Source: Streptacidiphilus sp. P02-A3a (GTDB lineage Bacteria > Actinomycetota > Actinomycetes > Streptomycetales > Streptomycetaceae). From it: a DNA stretch of 64,000 nucleotides. The translations under genes were made by a program, and so were the position numbers. Location of the stretch: NCBI RefSeq assembly GCF_014084105.1, contig NZ_CP048289.1, forward strand, positions 5,651,922-5,715,921. The letters run 5' to 3'. Positions 32,896 to 42,482 of the stretch are shown piece by piece (position 1 is the stretch's first letter; the number at the start of each line of letters is the position of its first letter). Under the pieces are notes generated by a model. The model saw only the letters and a list, made by a program, of their open reading frames with translations, made no database searches and was not told the origin of the DNA.

Positions 32896-34090
32896 CCACC
32901 GGGCCGTCCGCCGGACGCCGCTGCCGCAGCACCCGCCCGCGCCACAGCCCGCCGGTGACCCCGGTGAAGCGCAGCTCCAGGCCCACGCCGTCGCGTTCGG
33001 CCTGCAGGTGCAGGTGCGGCTCGGTGCTGTTCCCCGAGTTGCCGACCTCCCCGAGGAGGTCCCCCGCGCGGACCCGGTCCCCGGTGCGCACCCGGACCGA
33101 GCCCGGACGCAGGTGGCACAGCAGCACGGTCTCGCTGCCGGTGTCGATCCGGACCTCGTTGCCGAACACCGGCCCGTAGCGCGGACGCCCCGGGACCTGG
33201 TCCGGGTACCGGTCGACCGCCAGCGACACCGTCCCGGCGCAGGGCGCGAACAGCGGGGTGCCGTAGCAGGCGTAGTCGGCGGGCCCGCGCGGCGCCGACC
33301 GGGAGCGGGTGCCGCGCGGCCCCACCTTCAGGATGTCCAGCGCCCCGCGCTGCGGCGGGACGGCGTAGTGGTGGTTCAGCCCGCGCCCGCCGCCCTGGGC
33401 GATGTACCAGCTGCCGCTGTCGCAGGGGAACTCCAGCGGCACGGACACCGTGGTCTCCCAGCGGTGCCGCCGGGCCGCCATCAGCAGGCCGGTCAGCGGG
33501 CCCAGCACCACCAGCGCCAGCAGCGGCCCGAGGTACTCCCCCGGTCCGCCCGTCGGCAGTGCCCCCAGCCGCAGCGCCGAGACCGCGCCGGCCGCCGCGC
33601 CGAGCAGGAACACCCGGCGCACCCACGGCGGGACGTCCCAGCGCGACGGCGCGCCGTAGCCCTCGGCGAGGACCAGCAGCAGCGCCAGCGGCAGCGCGAA
33701 GGACGCCCAGGCGGGCACCGAGCCCACCGTCCAGAGCCTGCCGACGCACAGGGCGAACGCCGCCGCCCACCCGAACCGGTAGCACCGGGACAGCGTCGGC
33801 GCCGACTGCCGCGCGCCCGGTGCCCTGGAGACCCGCAGCCCGGTGAGCCGCCCGGTGGGACCGGTCGCCGCCCACACCGCGACCCGGCCCCGGGTGCCGA
33901 CGATGTGCGGCCCCCGACCGCTGTCGGTGACCGAGACGAAGGAGCCCACCCGGTCCCAGGTCGCCGCCAGGATCTGCTGGAGCCTGGCCTCCCCCAGGTC
34001 CTGGACCAGTTCCGGCGCCAGCCGCGGCCGCTCGTCCGGCGCGGCGGCCAGGAACTCGTTCAGCGCGACTGTGGTCGCCTCGTCCGTCAT
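32846..34090 (-). CDS. Membrane-anchored M23-family peptidase
   Basis: A protein of 414 residues. The cytoplasmic N-terminus (about 120 residues) is followed by three or four membrane spans (FGWAAAFALCVGRLW, WASFALPLALLLVLAEGYG, LGAAAGAVSALRL, LGPLLALVVLGPLTGLLMAA). A C-terminal M23 (LytM) domain faces outside: FAPCAGTVSLAVD, GNEVRIDTGSETVLLCHLRPGSVRVRTGDRVRAGDLLGEVGNSGNSTEPHLHLQAERDG. The HLH motif (PHLHLQ) and the His in LCHLRPGSV are the expected zinc ligands and catalytic His. The upstream HxxxD half of the site is less clear. Likely a peptidoglycan or envelope metallopeptidase. ATG 34090; an in-frame TTG lies at 34099. Confidence 0.85.
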   Translation of the reverse strand: MTDEATTVALNEFLAAAPDERPRLAPELVQDLGEARLQQILAATWDRVGSFVSVTDSGRGPHIVGTRGRVAVWAATGPTGRLTGLRVSRAPGARQSAPTLSRCYRFGWAAAFALCVGRLWTVGSVPAWASFALPLALLLVLAEGYGAPSRWDVPPWVRRVFLLGAAAGAVSALRLGALPTGGPGEYLGPLLALVVLGPLTGLLMAARRHRWETTVSVPLEFPCDSGSWYIAQGGGRGLNHHYAVPPQRGALDILKVGPRGTRSRSAPRGPADYACYGTPLFAPCAGTVSLAVDRYPDQVPGRPRYGPVFGNEVRIDTGSETVLLCHLRPGSVRVRTGDRVRAGDLLGEVGNSGNSTEPHLHLQAERDGVGLELRFTGVTGGLWRGRVLRQRRPADGPVVTRASPRRRWGAGSAR

Positions 34091-34128
34091 GCGGAACAAC
34101 CCCCCGGTCGTCCTCGATGTTCTGCGGT

Positions 34129-34160
34129 CCGGCGGCGGGGTCGGCCGACCCCGCCGCCGG
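34129..34160. terminator. 32-bp perfect palindrome after pgi
   Basis: The half-site CCGGCGGCGGGGTCGG (34129-34144) is followed at once by its exact reverse complement (34145-34160), with no spacer. It begins 7 bp past the pgi stop on the minus strand, and the M23 gene starts 38 bp further on, so termination of pgi and insulation of the next gene are plausible. A zero-spacer palindrome is an unstable DNA type that SbcCD-like enzymes attack. Confidence 0.8.
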
Positions 34161-34166
34161 GGACGG

Positions 34167-35828
34167 TCAGCGCCCGCGCAGCGCGCGGTAGCGGTCGGCC
34201 AGGGCGGCGGTGGAGGAGTCCAGCGACTCCCCGCCCTTGCCCTCGACCAGGACCGGCTCGATCTTCTTCGCCAGCACCTTGCCGAGCTCCACGCCCCACT
34301 GGTCGAAGGAGTCGATGTTCCAGATCGCGCCCTGGACGAAGACCTTGTGCTCGTACAGCGCGATCAGCTGTCCCAGCACCGACGGGCTCAGCCGCTCGGC
34401 GAGGATGGTGGTGGTCGGGTGGTTGCCCTTGAAGGTCTTGTGCGGGACCAGCTCGGCCGGGACGCCCTCGGCGGCGACCTCCTCCGGGGTCTTGCCGAAG
34501 GCCAGCGCCTGGCCCTGGGCGAAGAGGTTGGCCATCAGCAGGTCGTGCTGGGCGGCCAGGTCGGGCTCCAGCTCGGCCACCGGCCGGGCGAATCCGATCA
34601 GGTCGGCCGGGATGATCTTGGTGCCCTGGTGGATCAGCTGGTAGTAGGCGTGCTGGCCGTTGGTGCCGGGGGTGCCCCAGACCACCGGGCCGGTCTGCCA
34701 GCGCACCGGCTCGCCCTCGCGGTCCACCGACTTGCCGTTGGACTCCATGTCCAGCTGCTGAAGGTAGGCGGTGAACTTCGACAGGTAGTGCGAGTAGGGC
34801 AGCACCGCGTGCGACTGGGCGTCGAAGAACGCGCCGTACCAGACCCCGAGCAGGCCCAGCAGCAGCGGCACGTTCTGCTCGGGATCGGCGGTGCGGAAGT
34901 GCTCGTCGACCAGGTGGAAGCCGTCCAGCATCTCGCGGAAGTGCTCCGGGCCGATGGCGATCATCAGCGACAGGCCGATCGCGGAGTCGTAGGAGTAGCG
35001 CCCGCCGACCCAGTCCCAGAACTCGAACATGTTGTCGACGTCGATGCCGAAGTCCGCCACCCCCGAGGTGTTGGTCGACAGGGCCACGAAGTGCTTGGCC
35101 ACCGCCTCCTTGCCGGCGCCGAGCTTGCCCAGCAGCCAGTTGCGGGCCGAGGTGGCGTTGGTGATGGTCTCGATGGTGGTGAAGGTCTTCGAGGCGACGA
35201 TGAACAGCGTCTCGGCCGGGTCCAGGTCGCGGACCGCCTCGTGCAGGTCGGCGCCGTCGACGTTGGACACGAAGCGGACGGTCAGGTCGCGGTCGGTGTA
35301 GGAGCGCAGCACCTCGTAGGCCATCGCCGGGCCGAGGTCCGAGCCGCCGATGCCGATGTTGACGATGTTGCGGATGCGCTTGCCGGTGTGGCCCTTCCAC
35401 TCGCCGGAGCGGACCCGCTCGGAGAAGGCGGCCATCTTGTCCAGTACCGCGTGCACGGCCGGGACCACGTTCTCGCCGTCCACCTCGATCACCGCGCCGC
35501 GCGGGGCGCGCAGCGCGGTGTGCAGCACGGCGCGGTGCTCGGTGATGTTGATCTTGTCGCCCCGGAACATGGCGTCCCGCAGCTCGGCGACCCCGCGTGC
35601 CTTCGCCAACTGCCGCAGCAGGGCCAGTGTCTCGTCGGTCACCAGGTGCTTCGAGTAGTCCAGGTACAGGTCGCCGACCTGGAGGGTGTAGCTGTCGCCG
35701 CGCTGGGGGTCGGCCGCGAACAGCTCGCGCAGCCGCACCTCGCCCAGCTGTGCCCGGTGCTTGCCCAACTCGGCCCATTCGGGCGAGCGGTCGAGCGCGA
35801 GCCGGTCCGGACGGGTTCCCTCGGACAT
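34167..35828 (-). CDS. pgi: Glucose-6-phosphate isomerase
   Basis: A protein of 553 residues of the long PGI class. The signatures are [67 protein letters not shown], the [17 protein letters not shown] segment (His active-site region) and the C-terminal motif [18 protein letters not shown]. It interconverts glucose-6-phosphate and fructose-6-phosphate. ATG 35828 has GGATGGAG 8 nt upstream; a longer frame to 35855 is not supported. The palindrome at 34129 follows the stop. Confidence 0.97.
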   Translation of the reverse strand: MSEGTRPDRLALDRSPEWAELGKHRAQLGEVRLRELFAADPQRGDSYTLQVGDLYLDYSKHLVTDETLALLRQLAKARGVAELRDAMFRGDKINITEHRAVLHTALRAPRGAVIEVDGENVVPAVHAVLDKMAAFSERVRSGEWKGHTGKRIRNIVNIGIGGSDLGPAMAYEVLRSYTDRDLTVRFVSNVDGADLHEAVRDLDPAETLFIVASKTFTTIETITNATSARNWLLGKLGAGKEAVAKHFVALSTNTSGVADFGIDVDNMFEFWDWVGGRYSYDSAIGLSLMIAIGPEHFREMLDGFHLVDEHFRTADPEQNVPLLLGLLGVWYGAFFDAQSHAVLPYSHYLSKFTAYLQQLDMESNGKSVDREGEPVRWQTGPVVWGTPGTNGQHAYYQLIHQGTKIIPADLIGFARPVAELEPDLAAQHDLLMANLFAQGQALAFGKTPEEVAAEGVPAELVPHKTFKGNHPTTTILAERLSPSVLGQLIALYEHKVFVQGAIWNIDSFDQWGVELGKVLAKKIEPVLVEGKGGESLDSSTAALADRYRALRGR

Positions 35829-35918
35829 CACGTTGACTCCATCCTGAATCACCACACGTTCGGTACGCGACCGAGCCTAGACCGTCCGGCAGTCAGCAGG
35901 CGGAGGTCACCGGCCCGG

Positions 35919-37127
35919 TCAGTCCCGGGCCGTGCTCGCGGGCGGGGTGACCGGCACCCGCAGTCGGACGCCGAAGCCGCCGTCCTCCAGCGGCGCGGCC
36001 CGCAGCGTCCCGCCGAGCAGGGTGGCCCGCTCGCGCAGGCCGACGATGCCGTGGCCGCCGCCGGGAAGGTCCAGCCGACCCGGCTCGGCCGGGGCCGGGC
36101 CATTCTCGACCGCGACCAGCAGCCGGTCGCCGTCCAGCAGCACGCTCACCTCGGTCCAGGCGCCCGGGGCGTGCTTGCGGACGTTGGTCAGCGCCTCCTG
36201 CACGGTCCGGTAGGCGGCCCGCTCGACCGGCTCCGGCAGGGCGGCCTCCTCCGGGACGAACAGGTGCAGCACCGCGTCCACCTCGGACTCGGCGACCAGC
36301 CGGGGCAGGTCGGTCAGCCGGGGCTGCGGCACCAGCTCGGTGGGTCCGGCCCCGGCGGCGCGCAGCACCAGGATCATGGTGCGCAGCTCCTCCAGCGTGG
36401 CCACGGCCAGACCGCGGAGCATCTTGGCGGTCTGCCGGACCTCCGGGTCGCTCGCGGTCACCTGGAGCGCCCCGGCCTGCACCGCGATCAGACCGGCCTG
36501 GTGCGAGACCACGTCGTGCATCTCCCGGGCGATCCGGGCGCGCTCGCGGGCCAGCACGGTCTGCGCGTGCAGCTCCCGCTCGTGGTCGCGCAGCGTGGCC
36601 AGCTCGGCGATCCGGGCCTTCAGGCTCTCCCGGGTCTGCAGCAGCAGGCCCAGCGCGGCCGGGCCCCCGGCCAGCATCACCGCGTGTATCAGGTCCTGGA
36701 TGTGGTCGCTGGTGGTCTCCCTGACGAACTCGCTCAGCGGCCAGGGGATGAACAGGCCGAGGCCGACCAGCACCGTGGCGGTCCACAGCTGCCGCCCCGG
36801 CGGGCGGCTGCGGGCCACCCCGTACAGGGCGACCATGGCGGCCACCATGGCGGTCCCGGTGTACAGGCCGGGCAGGGTGACCAGCAGGACCGCCCGGGGG
36901 TACCGGTTGCGCAGCAGCAGCGCGGTGGCGGCGATCACCGAGGCGTAGAAGGTCCAGTCGCGCGGCGGCGGGTAGTTCAGCCAGGCGTCCAGCATCGCGG
37001 CGATGAACAGCACGATGGTGACCGCCCAGGAGCGGACCCGCGGCGAGCGGATCCGGGGCAGCCGGGGCCGGACCGAGTACACCCCGGGGGGCAGCGGGCG
37101 TGACAGCCGGAAACCGGTGGAGTTCAC
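35919..37127 (-). CDS. Sensor histidine kinase, HisKA_3-type
   Basis: A protein of 402 residues starting at GTG 37127, overlapping the regulator stop as GTGA. Membrane segments include SWAVTIVLFIAAMLDAWL, FYASVIAATALLL, AVLLVTLPGLYTGTAMVAAMVALYGVA and ATVLVGLGLFIPWPLS. The phospho-His helix is ARIAREMHDVVSHQAGLIAVQAGALQ (about residue 213 for His). The HATPase has NVRKHAPGAW and GGHGIVGLRERATLLGG (G box). The order is regulator then kinase, the reverse of the first pair near 7 kb. Signal unknown. Confidence 0.94.
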   Translation of the reverse strand: MNSTGFRLSRPLPPGVYSVRPRLPRIRSPRVRSWAVTIVLFIAAMLDAWLNYPPPRDWTFYASVIAATALLLRNRYPRAVLLVTLPGLYTGTAMVAAMVALYGVARSRPPGRQLWTATVLVGLGLFIPWPLSEFVRETTSDHIQDLIHAVMLAGGPAALGLLLQTRESLKARIAELATLRDHERELHAQTVLARERARIAREMHDVVSHQAGLIAVQAGALQVTASDPEVRQTAKMLRGLAVATLEELRTMILVLRAAGAGPTELVPQPRLTDLPRLVAESEVDAVLHLFVPEEAALPEPVERAAYRTVQEALTNVRKHAPGAWTEVSVLLDGDRLLVAVENGPAPAEPGRLDLPGGGHGIVGLRERATLLGGTLRAAPLEDGGFGVRLRVPVTPPASTARD

Positions 37128-37807
37128 AGTGCCTCGCTGTCCTCGATCAGCCCGGCCCGCTCGGCCAGCACCGCCGCCTGGATCCGGTTGGCGACGCCCA
37201 GCTTGGTCAGCACCGCGCTGACGTAGTCCTTGACCGTGGCGGCGCCCAGGTGCATCCGGGCGCCGATCTCGACGTTGGACAGGCCCTGGCCGAGGTGGCC
37301 GAGCACCTGCCGCTCGCGGGCGGTGAGGCTGTCCAGGCCGACGCCGCCGACGGTGCGCGGGCGGCTCTCCCGCAGCCGGCGCAGTACCGGCGAGGACAGG
37401 CAGCCCGCGCCGGTGGCGACCGCGCGCACCGAGCTGGCCAGGATCTCCGGGTCGGTGTCCTTGAGCAGGAAGCCGCTGGCGCCGATGCTGAGCGCCTGGT
37501 CCAGGTACTCGTCGGTGTCGAAGGTGGTGAGCATGGCCACGTACGGGCTGTCGGGCAGGGCCCGCAGTCGGCGCAGCAGGGTGAGCCCGTCGATGTCGGG
37601 CATCCGTATGTCCAGCAGCACCACGTCCGGGTGCAGGGACCGCACCGCGGACAGGGCCTCGGTCCCGGAGCAGGTGCCGACCACCTCGATGTCGGGCGCG
37701 CTGCCGAGGATCATCGCCAGACCGGAGCGGATCAGCGCCTCGTCGTCCACCACGATGACGCGCACCGGTCTCCCGCGCGATCCATCGTCTGTTCCAACTG
37801 TGGCCAC
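37124..37807 (-). CDS. NarL/FixJ-family response regulator
   Basis: A protein of 227 residues. The receiver domain has VIVVDDEALIRSGLAM, phospho-Asp in PDVVLLDIRMPDIDGL (about residue 68), TTFDTDEY and GFLLKDTD with Lys at about 117. The LuxR HTH is LTARERQVLGHLGQGLSNVEIGARMHLGAATVKDYVSAVL. GTG 37807 is chosen, with AGGA 8 nt upstream; GTG 37765, closer to the receiver core, is an alternative that would give 213 residues. Coupled with the downstream kinase. Target unknown. Confidence 0.93.
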   Translation of the reverse strand: MATVGTDDGSRGRPVRVIVVDDEALIRSGLAMILGSAPDIEVVGTCSGTEALSAVRSLHPDVVLLDIRMPDIDGLTLLRRLRALPDSPYVAMLTTFDTDEYLDQALSIGASGFLLKDTDPEILASSVRAVATGAGCLSSPVLRRLRESRPRTVGGVGLDSLTARERQVLGHLGQGLSNVEIGARMHLGAATVKDYVSAVLTKLGVANRIQAAVLAERAGLIEDSEAL

Positions 37808-38016
37808 GTGACTGTTCCTGACTCGATACCTGGCTCTGTGCCTGACTCGCCCGTCCCGGGATCCCCGTGCGTGGGGGTTCCGCGACCGTATCCCAGCGCC
37901 AATCGCCGGGGAAAGCGGAGAACCCCCGGTCGGAGCCGGAATCACCCCTGGTCGGGGGTGCTTTTGACGTGGTGGTCCATACCAGGATGGGCCCTCGGCG
38001 CGTACGCGTGCCAGAT

Positions 38017-38043
38017 GGCGGGCACCACGGGGGGGTGCCCGCC
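38017..38043 (-). terminator. Terminator of the DEAD-box helicase gene
   Basis: Perfect arms GGCGGGCACC (38017-38026) and GGTGCCCGCC (38034-38043) with a 7-nt loop, about 22 bp past the helicase stop on the minus strand. Confidence 0.75.
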
Positions 38044-38064
38044 TTCAGTGTTCGGGGGCCCGGC

Positions 38065-39657
38065 TCAGGCCGGACGGCCGGGGCGGGAGGCACCGGTTCC
38101 GGTGCCGCTGCCGCCGCTGCGGCGCGGGCGGCGGCTGCGCGGCTGGGCCGCACTGGCAGCCGCCGCTCCGCCGCGCGAGCCCGCCGCGGAGCCGGAGCGG
38201 CCGCCGCCGTTGCCGCCGCGCGAGCCGGAGCCCGCCGGGCGCGGCTTGCGCGGCGTCTGCGCCGGGACGGCCGGGGCCGGGGCGGTGATCACCACCGGCA
38301 CTCCGCTGGGCTTGCGGGCGCCGGTGATCCGCGACAGCTCGGCGTCACCGGAGCGGACCCGGTCGTTGTTGGGGGTGATCCCGGCGTCGGACATCAGCCG
38401 GGCCATCTCCCGGCGCTGGTTGGACAGCACCAGCGTGACCACCGTGCCGGACTCCCCGGCGCGGGCGGTCCGGCCGCCGCGGTGCAGGTAGTCCTTGTGG
38501 TCGGTCGGCGGGTCGACGTTGACCACCAGGTCCAGGTTGTCCACGTGGATGCCCCGGGCGGCGACGTTGGTGGCGACCAGCGCGGTGATGTGGCCGTCGC
38601 GGAACTGCTCCAGCACCCGGTTGCGCTGCGGCTGGGACTTGCCGCCGTGCAGCGAGGCGGCGCGGACGCCGTTCGCGAGCAGCTCCTTGGCCAGCTTGTC
38701 GGTGGCGTGCTTGGTGTCCATGAACATGATCACCCGGCCCTCGCGGGCGGCGATCTCCACGGTGACCGCGCGCTTGTCGGCGTCGGCGACATAGAGGACG
38801 TGGTGGTCCATGGTGGTGACGGCACCGGCCGAGGGATCGACCGAATGGGTGACCGGGTCGGTCAGGAAGCGGCGGACCAGCCGGTCCACGTTGCGGTCCA
38901 GAGTGGCCGAGAACAGCATCGTCTGGCCGTTCGGCTGCACCTGCTCCAGCAGGTTGGTGACCTGGGGCAGGAAGCCCATGTCGGCCATCTGGTCGGCCTC
39001 GTCCAGGACGGTGATGGCGACCCGGTCGAGCCGGCAGTCGCCCCGGTCGATCAGGTCCTTCAACCGGCCCGGGGTGGCGATCAGCAGCTCGACGCCGCGC
39101 CGCAGCGCGGCCGACTGGCGGGTGATCGACATGCCGCCGACCACGGTGGTCAGCCGCAGGTTGACCGAGGTGGCGTAGGGAGTGAGCGCGTCGGCGACCT
39201 GCTGGGCCAGTTCCCGGGTGGGCACCAGGACCAGCGCCAGCGGCGACTTGGGCTCGGCCCGGCGCCCGGCGGTGCGGGCCAGCATGGCCAGCCCGAAGGC
39301 CAGGGTCTTGCCTGAGCCGGTCCGGCCGCGGCCGAGGACGTCGCGCCCGGCAAGGGAGTTGGGGAGGGTCGCGCCCTGGATCGGGAAGGGCTCGGTCAGC
39401 CCCTCGCGGGTGAGCGTGGCGAGCAGCGCGCCGGGCATGTCCAGCTCGGCGAAGGCCTGCACGGCGGGCAGCGAGGGGGTGCTGCTGACCGGCATCTCGA
39501 ACTCGCCCGACTGGACCAGCGGGCGGCGGCGCGGCGCGCCCTGCTGCCCGGCGGACCGGCCGCGGGAGGCGGCCGGGTTGGTCCGCGGCGCGCCGGTGGG
39601 GCGCCCGAACCGGGTGGTGGGACGCGGGTCGTTGGTACGGCTGGTGCGATGGTTCAT
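38065..39657 (-). CDS. DEAD-box RNA helicase
   Basis: A protein of 530 residues. The N-terminal 70 residues are Arg/Pro-rich. The core motifs are FAELDMPGALLATLTREGLTEPFPIQGATLP (Q motif), GRTGSGKT (I), PTRELA (Ia), TPGR (Ib), DEAD (II), SAT (III), MFMDTKHATDKLA (IV region), and HRGGRTARAG (VI). A basic Gly/Ser/Arg-rich tail (about residues 445-530) resembles RGG-type RNA-binding extensions. Likely roles are ribosome assembly or RNA unwinding in cold. The ATG 39657 is followed closely by no other start. A hairpin over the ribosome binding site suggests translational control. Confidence 0.94.
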   Translation of the reverse strand: MNHRTSRTNDPRPTTRFGRPTGAPRTNPAASRGRSAGQQGAPRRRPLVQSGEFEMPVSSTPSLPAVQAFAELDMPGALLATLTREGLTEPFPIQGATLPNSLAGRDVLGRGRTGSGKTLAFGLAMLARTAGRRAEPKSPLALVLVPTRELAQQVADALTPYATSVNLRLTTVVGGMSITRQSAALRRGVELLIATPGRLKDLIDRGDCRLDRVAITVLDEADQMADMGFLPQVTNLLEQVQPNGQTMLFSATLDRNVDRLVRRFLTDPVTHSVDPSAGAVTTMDHHVLYVADADKRAVTVEIAAREGRVIMFMDTKHATDKLAKELLANGVRAASLHGGKSQPQRNRVLEQFRDGHITALVATNVAARGIHVDNLDLVVNVDPPTDHKDYLHRGGRTARAGESGTVVTLVLSNQRREMARLMSDAGITPNNDRVRSGDAELSRITGARKPSGVPVVITAPAPAVPAQTPRKPRPAGSGSRGGNGGGRSGSAAGSRGGAAAASAAQPRSRRPRRSGGSGTGTGASRPGRPA

Positions 39658-39666
39658 GGAGAACCT

Positions 39667-39691
39667 TCCTCGTAGCGGCACGCTTCGAGGA
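39667..39691 (-). promoter_or_regulatory. Hairpin covering the helicase ribosome binding site
   Basis: TCCTCGTAGCG (39667-39677) and CGCTTCGAGGA (39681-39691) pair with one mismatch around a 3-nt loop. The GAGGAAGG Shine-Dalgarno region (complement of 39664-39671), 6 nt before the ATG at 39657, is partly inside the stem. It could block initiation at some temperatures. Confidence 0.5.
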
Positions 39692-39782
39692 GGGCTCCGC
39701 AGCACTTCGCACGGAGGTTCACAAGAACGAGCCAGGGGGGCGGAGGGATTCTCCGCAGGTAAGGCGCCGGCCTGGCGCACAA

Positions 39783-39824
39783 AACTCTGCAGGCCCAGCG
39801 TGCGAGCGCCGGGCCTACAGAGTT
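39783..39824 (-). terminator. Terminator downstream of the initiator tRNA
   Basis: AACTCTGCAGGCCC (39783-39796) and GGGCCTACAGAGTT (39811-39824) pair with one G-T position. On the minus strand it lies 4 nt past the tRNA 3' end and is followed by a short T-run (TTTT), so it is an intrinsic terminator. Confidence 0.88.
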
Positions 39825-39828
39825 CAAG

Positions 39829-39902
39829 TAGCGGGGACAGGATTTGAACCTGCGACCTCTGGGTTATGAGCCCAGCGAGCTACCGAGCTGCTCCACCCCG
39901 CG
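39829..39902 (-). tRNA. Initiator tRNA-fMet (CAT)
   Basis: A 74-nt cloverleaf reading 5' CGCGGGGTGGAGCAGC. The anticodon stem-loop CTGGG-CTCATAA-CCCAG has the three G:C pairs diagnostic of initiator tRNA and the CAT anticodon. The T-arm is GCAGG-TTCAAAT-CCTGT. Acceptor positions 1 and 72 are C and T(U), a non-Watson-Crick pair as in initiators (E. coli has C-A). The 3' CCA is not encoded; position 73 is A. It is on the minus strand between an oxidoreductase gene and the helicase. Confidence 0.96.
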
Positions 39903-39933
39903 TCGGTAGCTCAACTGTAGCAGAGTGCCGTGA

Positions 39934-40647
39934 TCACTCGGCCGACTGTTTCCCGCCATGGTCGCGCCGCCCGGTGGGCCGGGTGGCCAGGGCGTTGATC
40001 TCCCGGGGGCCGAGCAGCCGGGTACCGGCGCCGTCGGCGGCGACCGCGAGCATCGCCCGGCCGATCTCCGCGGTGGACGTGACCGCGTTCGGGAACAGCC
40101 GCCGCAGCAGCGGGTACGCCGGGCCGATCACCCGGTACAGGATGCGGTACAGGGCGGTCTTGGAGACCACCCCGGGGCCCGCCTGGATGTAGCCGGGGCG
40201 GAACATGTAGGCGTCCATGGGCAGCGCCAGCAGCTCGTTCTCGGTCTGCCCCTTGACCCGGGCCCACATGCTGCGGCCCTGCCCGGTGCTGTCGGTGCCC
40301 GCGCCGGACACGTAGCCGAACACCAGTCCGGGGCTGCGCTCGCTGACCGCGCGGGCGACCGCCAGCGTGAGGTCGTGGGTGACCTCGCGGTAGGCCGCCT
40401 CCTTCATCCCGACGGAGGAGACGCCGAGGCAGAAGAAGCAGGCCTGGAGGTCGGAGAGCTCGCCCTCGGCGGCTGCCCCGGCCAGGTCCGCGACGTCGGA
40501 CCGCAGGATCTCGCGCAGCTTGGGGTGGCGCCGACCGACCGTGCCGCGGCCGACCACCAGCACCCGCTTCACCGCGTCGTCGCGCAGGCACTCCTGGAGC
40601 ACGCCCTGGCCGACCATGCCGGTCGCACCGAAGATGATCACATTCAT
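39934..40647 (-). CDS. NAD(P)-binding protein, NmrA/YbjT-like
   Basis: A protein of 237 residues starting [19 protein letters not shown], the GxxGxxG Rossmann motif of extended SDRs. Other segments are [40 protein letters not shown] (atypical SDR catalytic region) and [14 protein letters not shown]. No YxxxK motif is seen, so it may be a redox sensor or a reductase of low activity rather than a true epimerase. It is a single gene divergent from the acyl-CoA synthetase at 40.8 kb. Function unassigned. Confidence 0.85.
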   Translation of the reverse strand: MNVIIFGATGMVGQGVLQECLRDDAVKRVLVVGRGTVGRRHPKLREILRSDVADLAGAAAEGELSDLQACFFCLGVSSVGMKEAAYREVTHDLTLAVARAVSERSPGLVFGYVSGAGTDSTGQGRSMWARVKGQTENELLALPMDAYMFRPGYIQAGPGVVSKTALYRILYRVIGPAYPLLRRLFPNAVTSTAEIGRAMLAVAADGAGTRLLGPREINALATRPTGRRDHGGKQSAE

Positions 40648-40811
40648 GGCCCGGAGCCTCGTTCCGTGGTGGTCCTGCCCGACCCGCCGACCCTACCGCC
40701 GCGCCGCGGCCCGAGCTGTCTCCGCCGGGCAGCGGCGAATCCCTGTCCGACCCGGTGGTCTGCCTCTATCGTGCTGCCCAGCCCCCGTCGACCACCCCCT
40801 CTGGAGCCCTC

Positions 40812-42446
40812 ATGGCCGCAGCTGAGACCCACGCGCCGAGCCACGCCGCCGGTCCCACCGACAGCCCCCTGCTGGACGAGACCATCGGCGCGGCGCTGGA
40901 CCGGGCGGTCGCCGCCCACGGCGGGCGCGAGGCGCTGGTGGACGCCGCCTCCGGGCGCCGCTGGAGCTACCGCCAACTGGCCGACGAGGTGGACGCGGTG
41001 GCGCTGGGGCTGCTGGGGCTGGGGGTGCGCCGCGGCGACCGGGTGGGCATCTGGTCGCCCAACTGCCCGGAATGGGTCTTCCTGCAGTTCGCCACCGCCC
41101 GCATCGGCGCGATCCTGGTCACCGTCAACCCCGGATACCGGGCGCACGAGCTGGAGTTCGTGCTGAGGCAGGCCGGGGTGCGGACGGTGGTGGCGCTGCC
41201 CTCGTTCAAGACCTCCGACTACGCCGGGATGCTGGCCGCGACCGCCCCCGCCTGCCCCGAGCTGCGCGACACCGTGCTGATCGGCGAGGAGTCCTGGACC
41301 GCGCTGGTGGCCGCCGGACGCGCCGCCGACCGGGCACCGCTGGCGGCCGCCGAGGCCGGGCTCGCGCCGGGCGACCCGATCAACATCCAGTACACCTCGG
41401 GCACCACCGGCTTCCCCAAGGGCGCCACCCTGTCGCACCGGAACATCCTCAACAACGGCTACTTCGTCGGGGAGTTGTGCGAGTACACGGAGCTGGACCG
41501 GATCTGCGTGCCGGTCCCCTTCTACCACTGCTTCGGGATGGTGATGGGCAACCTCGCCGCCGTCTCGCACGGCGCCTGCGTGGTGATCCCGGCCCCGGCC
41601 TTCGACCCGGTGGCCACCCTGCGCACGGTCGCCGCCGAGCGCTGCACCTCGCTCTACGGGGTGCCGACGATGTTCATCGCGGTCCTGAACGAGCCGGGCT
41701 TCGGCGCGTACGACCTGTCCTCGCTGCGCACCGGGATCATGGCCGGATCCCCCTGCCCGACCGAGGTGATGAAGCAGGTGGTGGAGCGGATGGGCATGCG
41801 CGACGTGTCGATCTGCTACGGCATGACCGAGACCTCGCCGGTGTCCGCCCAGACCCGGACCACCGACTCGCTGGAGCACCGGGTCTCCACCGTCGGCCAG
41901 GTCGGGCCGCACCTGGAGGTCAAGGTGGTCGACCCGGAGACCGGCCGAACCCTGCCGCGCGGCAGCGACGGCGAGCTGTGCACCCGCGGCTACTCGGTGA
42001 TGCTCGGCTACTGGGCGCAGCCGGAGCAGACCGCCGAGGCGGTCGACGCCGACGGCTGGATGCACACCGGCGACCTGGCCGCGATGGACGACGACGGCTA
42101 CCTCACCATCACCGGGCGGATCAAGGACATGGTGATCCGCGGCGGCGAGAACATCTACCCGCGCGAGATCGAGGAGTTCCTGTACACCCACCCGGACATT
42201 CTGGACGCGCAGGTGGTGGGCGTGCCCGACGCCACGTACGGCGAGGAGCTGATGGTCTGGGTGCGGCTGCGGGCGGGCGCGCCGGAGCTGAGCGTGGAGG
42301 CGGTGCGCGAGTTCTGCGGCGGCAGGCTCGCCCACTACAAGATCCCGCGCTACCTGCACGTGGTGGACGCCTTCCCGATCACCGTGACCGGGAAGATCCG
42401 CAAGGTGGAGATGCGCGCGGAGTCGGTCCGCCTGCTCGGACTGTGA
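40812..42446 (+). CDS. Fatty-acyl-CoA synthetase (AMP-binding)
   Basis: A protein of 544 residues, ANL superfamily. The motifs are [93 protein letters not shown], and the catalytic Lys in [11 protein letters not shown]. Relatives activate medium- to long-chain fatty acids to acyl-CoA for beta-oxidation or lipid synthesis. Start ATG 40812 has GGAG 6 nt upstream; upstream frames are not needed. Convergent with the alpha/beta-hydrolase gene 37 bp away. Confidence 0.94.
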   Translation: MAAAETHAPSHAAGPTDSPLLDETIGAALDRAVAAHGGREALVDAASGRRWSYRQLADEVDAVALGLLGLGVRRGDRVGIWSPNCPEWVFLQFATARIGAILVTVNPGYRAHELEFVLRQAGVRTVVALPSFKTSDYAGMLAATAPACPELRDTVLIGEESWTALVAAGRAADRAPLAAAEAGLAPGDPINIQYTSGTTGFPKGATLSHRNILNNGYFVGELCEYTELDRICVPVPFYHCFGMVMGNLAAVSHGACVVIPAPAFDPVATLRTVAAERCTSLYGVPTMFIAVLNEPGFGAYDLSSLRTGIMAGSPCPTEVMKQVVERMGMRDVSICYGMTETSPVSAQTRTTDSLEHRVSTVGQVGPHLEVKVVDPETGRTLPRGSDGELCTRGYSVMLGYWAQPEQTAEAVDADGWMHTGDLAAMDDDGYLTITGRIKDMVIRGGENIYPREIEEFLYTHPDILDAQVVGVPDATYGEELMVWVRLRAGAPELSVEAVREFCGGRLAHYKIPRYLHVVDAFPITVTGKIRKVEMRAESVRLLGL

Positions 42447-42482
42447 GCGGCGCCCCCGGTGGCGCCCCGCCCCTGGCGGCGC

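Noticed and set aside
33843..37103. Very long plus-strand frame across pgi and the second sensor kinase
   Set aside because: It shadows the minus-strand genes. High-GC DNA commonly gives such long open antisense frames.
39829..39902. Elongator tRNA-Met
   Set aside because: Three G:C pairs in the anticodon stem and a C1:U72 mismatch mark the initiator.
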